64,000 nt of DNA from an uncultured Paracoccaceae bacterium (GTDB lineage: Bacteria > Pseudomonadota > Alphaproteobacteria > Rhodobacterales > Rhodobacteraceae): the NCBI GenBank assembly GCA_938028765.1, contig CALIZF010000004.1:62001-126000 (forward strand). Direction: 5' to 3'. Shown here one piece after another: positions 53,601 through 62,635 of the stretch. Each line of letters opens with the position of its first letter. Position 1 is the first letter of the stretch. The notes beneath the pieces are model-generated. The model saw nothing but the letters and a program-made list of their open reading frames with translations. It searched no databases and was not told the origin of the DNA. A program made the translations under genes and the position numbers.

Positions 53601-56116
53601 CAGGGACGGTGCTGGTCAGCGTCCTGTCGAACCGCCTGATCGCCTTGCGCGCGGTCGAGGTTCCTGCGGGCGAAAGCACCATCGAGCTGCCCGTGACCGA
53701 CGATTGGGGTGCCGGCGCCTATGTGACCGCGACGCTGCTGCGCCCGATGGATGCGGCCGCAGGTCGCCTGCCGGCGCGGGCGATCGGCCTAGCCCATGCC
53801 GCCGTCGATCCGGGCCGCCGCCGGCTGGCCGTCGCGGTCGAGGCCCCGGCCGAGGCCGACCCGCGCGGCCCCCTGCCGGTCGCCGTGCGGGTGGAGGGCG
53901 TCCAGCCCGGCGAGACGGCGCATGTGACGCTGGCGGCGGTCGATGTCGGCATCCTGAACCTGACCGCCTTCGCGCCGCCCGATCCCGAAGGCCACTACTT
54001 CGGCCAGCGTCGGCTGGGCGTCGGCATCCGCGATGTCTATGGCCGGCTGATCGACGGGTTGACCGGGGCCGAGGGGCAGGTGCGGTCGGGCGGCGACGGC
54101 GGCAACCGCAACCGCCTGCTCGCCCCCCCGCCGACCGAGGAACTGGTGGCCTACTTCACCGGCCCGGTGACGGTCGGCGACGACGGGCTGGCGCGCGCGA
54201 CCTTCGACCTGCCGCCCTTCAACGGCACGGTGCGGCTGATGGCGGTGGCCTGGTCGCGCACCGGCGTCGGGCAGGCCAGCGCCGACGTGCTGGTGCGCGA
54301 CCCGGTGGTAGTCACGGCGAGCCTGCCGCGCTTCATGGCCCCGGGGGACGACTCGCGCCTGCTGCTCGAGATCGTCCATGCGACGGGACCCGCGGGCCGC
54401 ATGGCGCTCGACGCGACCGCGGCGGGCGTCACGCTCGGCCCAGTGCCGGGCGTCGTCGATCTGGCGGAGGGCGGGAAGGCCTTGGTGTCGGTGCCGCTGC
54501 GCGCGGGCGATCCGGGCCTCGCGCGGCTCACGGTCGTGCTGACGACGCCCGACGGCCGACGGCTGGAAAAGCCGCTGGTCCTGCCAATCGAGGCGAACGA
54601 CCCCGAGATCGCGCGGACCGACCGCCTGACCCTCGCCCCCGGTGCGACCTTCCGGTTCGACCGCGACGTGCTGGCGGGCCTGCGCCCAGGCACCGCCCGG
54701 GCCACGCTGGCCGCCGGGGCGCTGGCGCTGATGGACGCGCCGGGGCTGCTGGCGGCCCTCGACCGCTATCCCTACGGCTGTACCGAGCAGATCGCATCGC
54801 GGGCGATGCCGCTGCTCTACCTGTCCTCGGTCGCGGAGGCGGCCGGGCTCGCGGCCGCAGCCGACATCGACGCGCGGATCGGGCAGGCGGCGCGGGGCAT
54901 CCTTCTGAACCAGACGGCCGAGGGCGGGTTCGGCCTGTGGTCGGCCGGCTATTCGGGCGATCTGTGGCTGGACTCCTACGCGACCGATTTCCTCAGCCGG
55001 GCTCGCGCACAGGGCCATGCGGTGCCCGACACGGCGTTCCGCGCGGCGCTCGACAACCTGCGCAGCCGCGTGAACTATGCCGGCGAGTTCGAGACGGGGG
55101 GCGAGGATCTCGCCTATGCCCTGATGGTTCTGGCGCGCGAGGGCGCGGCGGCGGTCGGCGACCTGCGCTACTTCGCCGACGTGAAGGGCGACGCCTTCGC
55201 CACGCCGCTGGCCGCGGCACAACTCGGCGCGGCGCTGGCCTTCTACGGCGACCAGCCGCGGGCGGACGCGATGTTCGCCCGCGCCGCGCGGCTGATTGAT
55301 CTCGACGCGGACGCGGCGCAGACCTGGCGGGCCGATTACGGCACGGCGCTGCGCGACGCGGCGGGCGTGGTGGCGCTGGCGCGCGGGGCGGGCAGCGCGG
55401 CGGTCGATGTCGAGGCGGTGACGAGGGCCATCGCTGCGCGCACCGGCGGGCGGGCGCTCTCGACGCAGGAAGCGGCCTGGATGCTGCTCGCCACCCATGC
55501 CCTCATCGACCGGCCCGAGGTTGCGGGCCTGACGCTTGACGGCGCGCCGATGCAGGGGTTGCCGGTCCGGGTGCTGGGGCCGGGACAGGGCGGCGCGGCG
55601 GTGGTCGCCAACGGCGGCGCGGCGCCGGTGGACCTGACGCTGTCGGCCTTCGGCGTGCCCGAGGCTGCGGTGCCTGCGGGCGGCGACGGCTATGCCATCG
55701 CGCGGCGGTGGTTCACGCTGGACGGCAACGCGGCAGATCCCGCGCGGGTGCGGGCCGGCACGCGGCTGGTGGCGGTGATCGACGTGACCCCCTATCACAA
55801 CGGTGAGGCGCGGCTGATCGTGAACGACCCGCTGCCCGCCGGGTTCGAGATCGACAACCCCAACCTGATCGCCGCGGGGCAGATCGGCGCGCTCGACTGG
55901 CTGGCGGCGGAAACCGAAGTGCAGCACGCCGAGTTCCGGCAAGACCGCTTCATCGCCGCGATCGACCGGCAGGGGCCGGGTCCGTTCAGTCTGGCCTACA
56001 TCGTCCGCGCCGTCAGCCCGGGCACCTTCCGCCACCCCGCGCCCTCGGTCGAGGACATGTATCGCCCGACCTTCCGCGGCTGGGGCGAGACGGGCCGGGT
56101 CGTCGTGACCGAGTGA
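50663..56116 (+). CDS. Bacterial alpha-2-macroglobulin with N-terminal PAN/apple domain
   Basis: 1817 residues. A signal peptide ends at AAPVAAQG without a lipobox, so it is likely a soluble periplasmic protein, unlike lipoprotein E. coli YfhM. Residues about 27-105 look like a PAN/apple domain (cysteines in LEACERLCLADAACTAFTF and NGSCFPKAA). Macroglobulin domains follow. The thioester motif is YGCTEQ with Cys1373 and Gln1376, so covalent trapping of proteases is expected. The ATG has GGAGG upstream. pbpC overlaps it (GTGA); A2M proteins are thought to protect peptidoglycan-repairing cells with broken outer membranes. Confidence 0.92.
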   Translation: MRRVGRALGMAAALAWGLLASAAPVAAQGEVPERRAAYAADTDLPGGDLRAVFGTTLEACERLCLADAACTAFTFNTRNGSCFPKAAPGAAAAYRGALSARILPAAAGAAARATERRGDLSFLYPGDFEAARAQAAGLGRQHLVNGESPAALLAAARAAEAAGNADAARGLYGAAAVASDAPEAWAAYAEATRAAAARAGDRALAEAALSAFVNAYLRADGAGQRHAILAGMAGVLEPLGRGREAYRAVRLAQNVQRRDDTATAEDRLAALYGFRIEDHEVESDSARPRLCATFTEQLVEQGLDYTPYVQLPEPGLTVEPGGWRQLCVAGLAHGQRVSVTFRQGLPAADGQSLRRPVTIAAYVRDRTPAVRFPGRGYILPAAGTAALPVETVNATALSLTLYAVSDRNLIRSIQNDWFGAPMRAWSGEQFAQQAGEAIWTGTATVPMEVNRDITTRLPMAAALAGRPPGIYVLAARVPGGDDYERPPAWQWFVVSDLGITTLSATDGVHVVVRSLATAGPKAGATVALISRSNRELGRAVTDAQGLATFPPGLARGTGGAEPALVTVEDGGDIAFLSLTDPEFDLSDRGVAGREAAPPVDVFLATDRGAYRAGETVHATALARDGKAAAIEGLPLTAVIRRPDGVEYARQVLADRGGGYVLAQPIAASAPRGIWRVELFADTAARPLAAQTFLVEDFLPERIDVALTAPETPVAPGGAVPVTLAARYLFGAPGADLAIEGEAVLRAAEGLPQFPGYRFGRAGEAFAAVLQPLEGAPRTDAAGLADLALRLPALPADPGRPLEAVLRLRVAEGSGRPVERAIVRAVAPAAPLIGIRPETDGTVPEGGEAAFDLIAVGEGGARVALDLAWRLDRIETRYQWYQTYGDWMWEPLTTRTRVAEGRASPGTGDPARIAAGVDWGEYELTVWRADGAPGGSSLRFFAGWYAPADASRTPDVLDLSLDRPAYRPGDTARLRIVPRAAGTVLVSVLSNRLIALRAVEVPAGESTIELPVTDDWGAGAYVTATLLRPMDAAAGRLPARAIGLAHAAVDPGRRRLAVAVEAPAEADPRGPLPVAVRVEGVQPGETAHVTLAAVDVGILNLTAFAPPDPEGHYFGQRRLGVGIRDVYGRLIDGLTGAEGQVRSGGDGGNRNRLLAPPPTEELVAYFTGPVTVGDDGLARATFDLPPFNGTVRLMAVAWSRTGVGQASADVLVRDPVVVTASLPRFMAPGDDSRLLLEIVHATGPAGRMALDATAAGVTLGPVPGVVDLAEGGKALVSVPLRAGDPGLARLTVVLTTPDGRRLEKPLVLPIEANDPEIARTDRLTLAPGATFRFDRDVLAGLRPGTARATLAAGALALMDAPGLLAALDRYPYGCTEQIASRAMPLLYLSSVAEAAGLAAAADIDARIGQAARGILLNQTAEGGFGLWSAGYSGDLWLDSYATDFLSRARAQGHAVPDTAFRAALDNLRSRVNYAGEFETGGEDLAYALMVLAREGAAAVGDLRYFADVKGDAFATPLAAAQLGAALAFYGDQPRADAMFARAARLIDLDADAAQTWRADYGTALRDAAGVVALARGAGSAAVDVEAVTRAIAARTGGRALSTQEAAWMLLATHALIDRPEVAGLTLDGAPMQGLPVRVLGPGQGGAAVVANGGAAPVDLTLSAFGVPEAAVPAGGDGYAIARRWFTLDGNAADPARVRAGTRLVAVIDVTPYHNGEARLIVNDPLPAGFEIDNPNLIAAGQIGALDWLAAETEVQHAEFRQDRFIAAIDRQGPGPFSLAYIVRAVSPGTFRHPAPSVEDMYRPTFRGWGETGRVVVTE

Positions 56117-58140
56117 GGGCGCGCCCCGTTCTTGCCGCCGCCGCGGCGCTGTGGCTGGCGGCGGCCGGGCGCGACGGGTTCGACGCCTGGGTTGCCGCCA
56201 CCGCGCTTCCCCCCTTGACGGTGGAAACCGGGGCCGAGGTGCGCGGGCAGGGCGACCGGCTGTTGCGTGCCTTCCAGGTCGCCGACGGGCGCTGGCGGCT
56301 GGCGGCCGACCCCGCGCGGGTCGATCCCCTCTATCCTGCCATGCTGATCGCGTTCGAGGACCGGCGGTTCCATCGCCACCCCGGCGTCGATCCCCGCGCG
56401 CTCGCCCGCGCGGCCTGGCAGTCGCTGCGGGCGGGGCGCGTCGTATCGGGCGGGTCCACGCTGACGATGCAGGTCGCCCGGCTGATCGAGGATGGGCCGA
56501 CCGGCACGATCGCGGGCAAGCTGCGGCAGGCGCGGGTTGCGCTGGCGCTCGAACGCCGGCTGACGAAGGCGCAGATCCTTGCGCTCTACCTCGACCGCGC
56601 GCCCTTTGGCGGCAACATCGAGGGGGTGCGCGCGGCGGCCCTTGCCTGGCTCGGGAAGGAACCCGCCCGCCTGACCCCGGCCGAGGCGGCGCTGCTGGTC
56701 GCCCTGCCGCAATCGCCTACCCTGCGCCGCCCGGACCGCGGGGGCGAGGCCGCGCGGGCGGCGCGCGACCGGGTGCTGGCGCGCGCTGCAGCCGCCGGCG
56801 TGATCGACGCCGACACCGCCGCGGCGGCGATGACCGAACCCGTCCCCGACCGCCGCCGGCCCTTCCCGATGCTGGCCCCGCATCTGGCCGACCGTCTGCG
56901 CGCGGCCGATCCCGGCCGGGCCGTTCACCGCACCAGCATCGACCCCGCGCTTCAGGCCGCGCTGGAACGGCTGGCCGCGCAGGCGGTCGCGGACCGGGGC
57001 GAGCGGGTGCAGGCGGCCATCGTGGTGGCCGACCATGCGACGGGGGCGATCCTCGCCACCGTGGGGTCGGCCGGCTACGCGGCCGACGCGCGGCAGGGCT
57101 TCGTGGACATGACGCAGGCCCTGCGCTCGCCCGGGTCCACGCTGAAGCCGCTTGTCTATGCGTTGGCCTTCGACGACGGGCTCGCCCACCCCGAGACGCT
57201 GATCGAGGATCGCCCCGTGGCCTTCGGGGCCTATGCGCCGCAGAACTTCGACCGCCGGTTCCGCGGCACCGTCCGGGTGCGCGCGGCGCTGGCGGAAAGC
57301 CTCAACATCCCCGCGGTCCTGCTGACCGAGGCGATGGGGCCGGAGCGGCTGATGGCGGCGCTCGCGCGGGCCGGGGTGCGGGCCGAACTGCCGGGCGGCG
57401 CGCCGGGGCTGGCGGTGGCGCTCGGCGGGGTCGGGGTGACGCTCGAGGGGCTGGTGCAGCTTTACGCGGCGCTTGCCCGCGGCGGCGCGGCGGTGGCGCT
57501 GTCGGCGACCGAGCCGCGCGTCACCGGGGCGGTGCTGACCGGCCCGGTCGCCGCCTGGCAGGTGGCCGACGCGCTGGCGCAAATCGCGCCGCCCCCCGGC
57601 GCGCCGGCCGGCATTGCCTACAAGACGGGCACGAGCTACGGCCACCGCGACGCGCTGGCCATCGGCTTTGACGGGCGGCATGTGGCGGGCGTCTGGCTGG
57701 GCCGGGCCGACGGCACGCCGGTTCCGGGCGCCTTCGGGGCCGAGGTGGCGGCGCCAGTGCTGTTTGAGGTCTTCGCGCGGCTGAAGCGCGCCCCCGACCC
57801 TCTGCCGCCGCCGCCGCCCGCGGCGCTGACGCTGCCCACGGGCGCCCTGCCGCCGCCCTTGCAGCGGTTCCGCCCCCGCGACACCGCGCTTGCGGACGGC
57901 GGGCCCGCCGTCGCCTTTCCGCCCGAGGGGGCCGAGGTTGCGCTGGACGGCGGCCCGCTGCTGGCGCGGGTGCGCGGCGGGGTGCCGCCCTTCACCTGGC
58001 TTGCCGACGGACACCCGGTGCTGCTGCGCGATCCTGGGCGCGAGGCGCTTCTGCCGCTCGACGCGCCCGGCTTTGTGACGCTGGCGGTGATCGACGCGGA
58101 AGGCCGGTCGTCGCGCGTCAAGGTGCGCCTGTCGCCCTGA
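56113..58140 (+). CDS. pbpC: Penicillin-binding protein 1C
   Basis: 675 residues. A transglycosylase domain shows EDRRFHRHPGVD and GGSTLTMQVAR (catalytic Glu near residue 83). The transpeptidase has the nucleophile in SPGSTLKPLVY (Ser342-x-x-Lys345), ESLNIP and KTGTSYGHRDA (Lys504). The last 90 residues match the PBP1C C-terminal domain. It starts with GTG overlapping the macroglobulin stop. A 1C-type enzyme with A2M is the classic pair; it is thought to repair peptidoglycan. Confidence 0.95.
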   Translation: MRARPVLAAAAALWLAAAGRDGFDAWVAATALPPLTVETGAEVRGQGDRLLRAFQVADGRWRLAADPARVDPLYPAMLIAFEDRRFHRHPGVDPRALARAAWQSLRAGRVVSGGSTLTMQVARLIEDGPTGTIAGKLRQARVALALERRLTKAQILALYLDRAPFGGNIEGVRAAALAWLGKEPARLTPAEAALLVALPQSPTLRRPDRGGEAARAARDRVLARAAAAGVIDADTAAAAMTEPVPDRRRPFPMLAPHLADRLRAADPGRAVHRTSIDPALQAALERLAAQAVADRGERVQAAIVVADHATGAILATVGSAGYAADARQGFVDMTQALRSPGSTLKPLVYALAFDDGLAHPETLIEDRPVAFGAYAPQNFDRRFRGTVRVRAALAESLNIPAVLLTEAMGPERLMAALARAGVRAELPGGAPGLAVALGGVGVTLEGLVQLYAALARGGAAVALSATEPRVTGAVLTGPVAAWQVADALAQIAPPPGAPAGIAYKTGTSYGHRDALAIGFDGRHVAGVWLGRADGTPVPGAFGAEVAAPVLFEVFARLKRAPDPLPPPPPAALTLPTGALPPPLQRFRPRDTALADGGPAVAFPPEGAEVALDGGPLLARVRGGVPPFTWLADGHPVLLRDPGREALLPLDAPGFVTLAVIDAEGRSSRVKVRLSP

Positions 58141-58142
58141 CC

Positions 58143-58165
58143 GGTGTTTCGAAAGATGAAACACC
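58143..58165 (+). terminator. Hairpin after pbpC
   Basis: GGTGTTTC and GAAACACC form a perfect 8-bp stem around a 7-base loop, 3 bp after the pbpC stop. A six-T run follows 19 bp further on, so it may act as a terminator. The AT-rich 58141-58210 stretch could also hold the promoter of the following operon; otherwise nothing is seen up to 58366. Confidence 0.5.
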
Positions 58166-58366
58166 ATCACGCGCATCGAAAGCTTTTTTGTCGAAATAGC
58201 CCGAAAGTGCGACATTCGGCCTTGCGACCGCCTGCGCGCGCGGCCTGCTCCTTGCCGGTCACGCCGAAAGAGGCGCCGACGCTCGCCCCCCGCCCCAGCG
58301 GCGCTAGAAGACCCGAAGCGCGGCGATGGGCCGGGGATCCGCCGGCGCGCCGGGAAGGAGGCATCG

Positions 58367-60023
58367 ATGACCGAAACCGAGACCGCGCCAAGCGAAGCAG
58401 ACCTGATCGGCGCCGAGCGTGTCCTGGCGCTGGCCTGGACGGCAGCAGATGCTGGGCAACCTCGGCGGCCAGATCGAGGGGGCGCGCGCGATCCGCGGCT
58501 TCGCGCTGCCGAACCATGCGCCGACCGCTTGCCGGTTCGACCCGCGCCTGCCGGGCTTCCGGATGCCGATGCCGGGGGGTGTGCTGCGCTTCAGCAATTC
58601 CGACCCCGGCCCGCTGCCCGCCGATCTGGCCGACATTGTCTTTGCCCCTGTCACGCAGCTTGCGGGCTGGATCCGCGCGGGCGCGCTGACCAGCGTGCGG
58701 CTGACGCGGATCTACCTCGACCGGATCGCGGCGCTTGGCCCGCGGCTCGAATGCTGGGCGATGGTGACGCCCGACCCGGCGCTGGCCGAGGCCGAGGCGG
58801 CCGACGCGCTGACGCGGGCCGGGGTGAACCTCGGGCCGCTGCACGGGATCCCCTACGGCCTCAAGGACCTGTTCGATACGAAAGGCATCGTGACCGGCTG
58901 GGGCGGCGAGCCGTGGCGCAACCGCGTGCCCGACGCCGACGCCGCGATCGTGCGTCGCCTGCGCGCCGCAGGGGCCGTGATGCTGGGCAAGACCGCCCTC
59001 GGCGCCATCGCCTACAACGACATCTGGTATGGCGGCATTACCCGCAACCCCTGGAACACCGAAGAAGGGTCGAGCGGCTCATCCGCCGGATCGGCGTCGG
59101 CCACCGCCGCGGGCCTTTGCGCCTTCGCCATCGGGACGGAAACGCTGGGGTCGATCACCTCGCCCTGCCAGCGGTGCGGCACGACGGGCCTGCGCCCGAC
59201 CTTCGGCCGCGTCAGCCGGGCGGGCGGCATGGCGCTGTGCCCCAGCCTCGACAAGGTCGGCCCGATCTGCCGCACGGTCGAGGACTGCGCGCTGGTGCTG
59301 GCCGCGATCAACGGCGGCGATCCGGCCGATCGCGGGTCGATCGACGCGCCCTTCGCCTTCGACGCGACCGCGCCCGTCGAGGGCATGCGCGTGGGCTTCC
59401 TGCCCGCCGCCTTCGGCGAGGGTGCGACGGCGGTCGATCACGCGGCCCTCGCCGCGATGCGCCGCCTGCCGGTCGAGGTGGTGGAGGAAAGCCTGCCCGA
59501 CTTGCCGTGGATGGCCCTGATGAATGTCGTCTATGCCGAGGCGACCGCGCTGTTCCAGGATGTGACGCTGAAGGACGTCGACGACACCCTGACCTGGCAG
59601 GAGGCCGGGGCATGGCCCAACACCATGCGCAAGGCCTGGTTCCTGTCGGCGGTCGATCACGTCAACCTCGACCGGCTGCGCTATGCCGCGATGGAGGCGC
59701 TCGATGCCCTGTTCGGCCGGGTGGATGCGCTGATCGGCCCTTTCGCCACCGGGCCGATGCTGGTCGCGTCCAACTTCACCGGCCAGCCATGCCTGCACCT
59801 GCGCGCGGGGTTCGACGCTCTGCCGACCCGCCAGCGGGGCACGCTGGGGTCGAAGGGCGTGTCCTTCACCGAACCGGGCGACGATGCGGGCGCCGCGCAC
59901 CGGGTGCCGCAGGGCATTTCGCTGTGGGCGGGTCTCTTCGACGAGGGGCGGCTTCTGAACCTCGCGATGGCGCTCGAGCGCGAGTTGCGCGTGTGGCGTG
60001 AGCGGCCGCAGTTGACGGCATAG
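58367..60023 (+). pseudogene. Amidase signature enzyme, frameshifted near its N-terminus
   Basis: The good start (ATG with AGGAGG 5 bp upstream) gives MTETETAPSEADLIGAERVLALAWT, then the frame leaves the homologous path. The conserved protein resumes in another frame from about 58437 (RQQMLGNLGGQIEGARA) to the stop. The Ser-cisSer-Lys amidase core is intact: GIPYGLKDLFDTKG with the Lys and EEGSSGSSAGSASATAAG (20-residue window) with the serines. An ATG at 58449 could still initiate a near-full enzyme lacking about 30 residues. The shift fits loss of roughly 11 bases. It heads a peptide-transport operon, so it may hydrolyse an imported amide. Confidence 0.8.
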
Positions 60024-60061
60024 GCGCGGCGCGCGGGCCGCGGCAACAGGGAGACGGAACG

Positions 60062-61610
60062 ATGATGAAACGCAGGGACTTCCTCCGCACGACGGCGGTG
60101 GCGGGCGGGGGGCTGGCTGCTGGCGAAGCTGGCGCCGGGTGCCGCGGCGGCGGAAACGCCGGTGCGCGGGGGCACGCTGATCTGGGGCCATTCGGAAACT
60201 GTGCAGAACCTCGACATGCACCAGACCGGCACCGCCTCGACCAGCCCGGTGATGCAGAACGTCCACGCTTCCATCGTCACGCTGGACGCGAACCTGAACG
60301 TCATCCCGAACCTCGCCGAAAGCTTCGACGTGGCGCCCGACGGGCTGACTTGCGCCTTCAGGCTGCGGCCGGACGTGAAGTTTCACAACGGCAAGACGAT
60401 GACCTCGGGCGACGTGAAGTATTCCTTCGACCGCTGCCGCGATCCGGCCACTGGCGCGGTGAACTTCGAGGTGTTCAACAACGTCGCCGCGATCGAGACG
60501 CCCGACGACCTGACCGTGATCGTCCGCATGAGCGCGGTCAACGCGCCGTTCCTGTCGCGCCTCGCCGCGAACGGCGCAGGCGTGATCATGCCCGAAGGGT
60601 CGGGCCCGCAGCAGGGCACGACGCCGATCGGCGCGGGGCCGTTCCGCTTCGTCAGCTACACCCCCGGCGTGGTGGTGGAGCTTGAACGCTTCGACGACTA
60701 TTTCGGCGGCCCGGCTTACCTCGACCGGATCATCATCCGCGAGATCAGCGAGAACACCACCCGCCTGACCGGCCTGCAGACGGGCGAGCTGCACATGATC
60801 AACGACATCCCGGCGGACCGGGTGGCCGAGATCGAGGGCAACGCGAACCTACAGGTCGTGAAGTGGTTCCCGCTCAACTGGGGCTTCGTGAACCTCAACC
60901 AGGCGAGGTTCGAACCCTTCAGGGACCGCCGCGTGAGGCTGGCCTTCGACCGTGCCATCGACAAGGCGGCGCTGCTGGAAGGCGCGCCGTGGGGGCAGGG
61001 GCAGCCGACCGCCTCGCCCAGCTATCCGACCTCGGCCGCCTACAACGGCGTGCTGAAGCCCGCGCGCGCAGGATTTCGCGCAAGCCCGCACGTTGCTGGC
61101 CGAGGCCGGTCATCCGCTTGGCAGCCTCAAGGTGGTGTTCAAGGCGACGACGAACTACCCCTACCACATCGAGGCCGCACAGATCCTGGCCGAATGGATG
61201 CGCGAGATCGGCGTCGAAATGACGATCGAACAGCTCACCTGGGCCGACTGGCTGAGCCAGTGCTGGATCGACCGCGACTTCCAGATGTCGATGATGAACT
61301 TCTTCACGCTGTGGGAAAGCGATTTCCTCTACTACAGCCTGTGGAACAGCGAGGGGCGTTCAACTACCGGTCGATCTCGAACCCCGAGATCGACCGGCTG
61401 ACGACCGAGGCGCGCGGCATCGTCGATCCCGCGGCGCGGGCCGAGGTCTACAAGCAGGTGCAGCAGGTGATTTACGACGAGGTGCTGGACATCATCCTGT
61501 GGTTCAGGAACGGCACCATCGCCGCGCAGCCGCGGGTGTGCGGCCTTGACACCGTGGTGCACCCGAACGGGTCGAACCTGAACTTCCACAAGGTCTGGCT
61601 CGCCGCCTGA
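60062..61610 (+). pseudogene. Peptide/oligopeptide ABC transporter substrate-binding protein, three frameshifts
   Basis: The start MMKRRDFLRTTAVAGGG is a twin-arginine-like leader. Three single-base events break the frame: an extra G in the run at 60107-60112, an extra C at about 61059-61061, and a missing G at about 61353-61356. Repairing all three gives 515 codons, the usual SBP family 5 length, with VRGGTLIWGHSE, LKPRAQDFAQARTLLAEAGHP and EGAFNYRSISNPEIDRL in one frame. Family members bind peptides, opines or glutathione in the periplasm. Read as given, no full product can be made. Confidence 0.85.
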
Positions 61611-61668
61611 CTCCTTGCGGGTTGCCCTGCGCGCAGGGCCGCCCCTTTCCCGACCGGAGCGCCGCCAC

Positions 61669-62632
61669 ATGGCCTACATCCTCAACCGCCTCCTGTCGCT
61701 GGCGCTGACGCTGTTCATCATCTCGGTCGCCACCTTCGCGGTGACCAACGTCCTGCCGGGCGACGTGGCGATGATGATCTTGGGCACCCAGTCGAACCCC
61801 GAGGCGCTGGCGGGGCTTCGGCAGAGCCTCGGCCTGAACGACCCGCTGGCCGTGCAGTATCTGCGCTGGATCGGCGGGATCTTGACCGGAGATTTCGGCA
61901 CGTCGCTGATCTTCAGGCAAAAGATCGGCCCCCTGATCCTGCAGAAGATGACGGCCAGCGCTTTCCTCGTGGTGCTGTCGATGGCCTTCGCGCTGACTTG
62001 CGCCGTGCCGCTGGGCGTCTGGGCGGCCGTGCACCGCGACCGCTGGCAGGGCATCACCGCCTCGACCGCCTCGCTTCTGGGCGTCAGCCTGCCGGATTTC
62101 TTCTGGGGGCCTGCCGGATTTCTTCTGGGGGATCGTCATGATCCTTCTCTTCGCCCGCACGCTCGGCTGGCTGCCGTCGTCGGGCTTCGTCGATCCCGCC
62201 GTCAGCTTCGCGGGCGCTGTGCGGCACGCGATCCTGCCGTCGCTGGCGCTGGGCCTCGGGCTGATGGCGCATCTCACCCGGATGACGCGATCCACCATGA
62301 CCGGCATCCTGAACCAGGAGTTCATCCGCGTCGCACGCGCCAAGGGCCTGCCCGAACGCAAGGTGATCTGGCGCTACGGCCTCGCCAATGCGATCGGGCC
62401 GGTCATCACCATCGCCGGGTTGCAGATCGGCTATCTCTTCGGGTCGATCATCGTGATGGAAAGCCTGTTCGGCTACACCGGGATGGGCTGGCTGACCCAT
62501 CAGGCGCTGTTGAACCGCGATCTGCCGCTGATCCAGGCCTGCGTGTTCACCATCGCGGCGGTGGTGATGCTGTCCAGCCTGATCGTCGATCTTCTCTATC
62601 GCGCGGTCGATCCGCGCATCCGGCTGGGCTAG
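61669..62632 (+). pseudogene. Peptide ABC transporter permease (DppB type), broken by a 22-bp duplication
   Basis: It starts MAYILNRLLSLALTLFIISV. About 140 codons in, a 22-bp segment is repeated in tandem, moving the frame by one; the downstream part (FARTLGWLPSSGF, the EAA-like loop RVARAKGLPERKVIWRYGLAN, and the last membrane spans) is in the new frame. Removing one copy gives a clean 313-residue permease. The partner permease follows. It starts 58 bp after the binding-protein stop. Confidence 0.85.
62088..62131. repeat. 22-bp perfect tandem duplication inside a permease gene
   Basis: Two identical adjacent 22-bp units (62088-62109 and 62110-62131), each containing GCCGGATTTCTTCTGGGG. The length is not a multiple of three, so it causes the frameshift. 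Slippage between the copies could restore the gene. Confidence 0.95.
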
Positions 62633-62635
62633 GCG

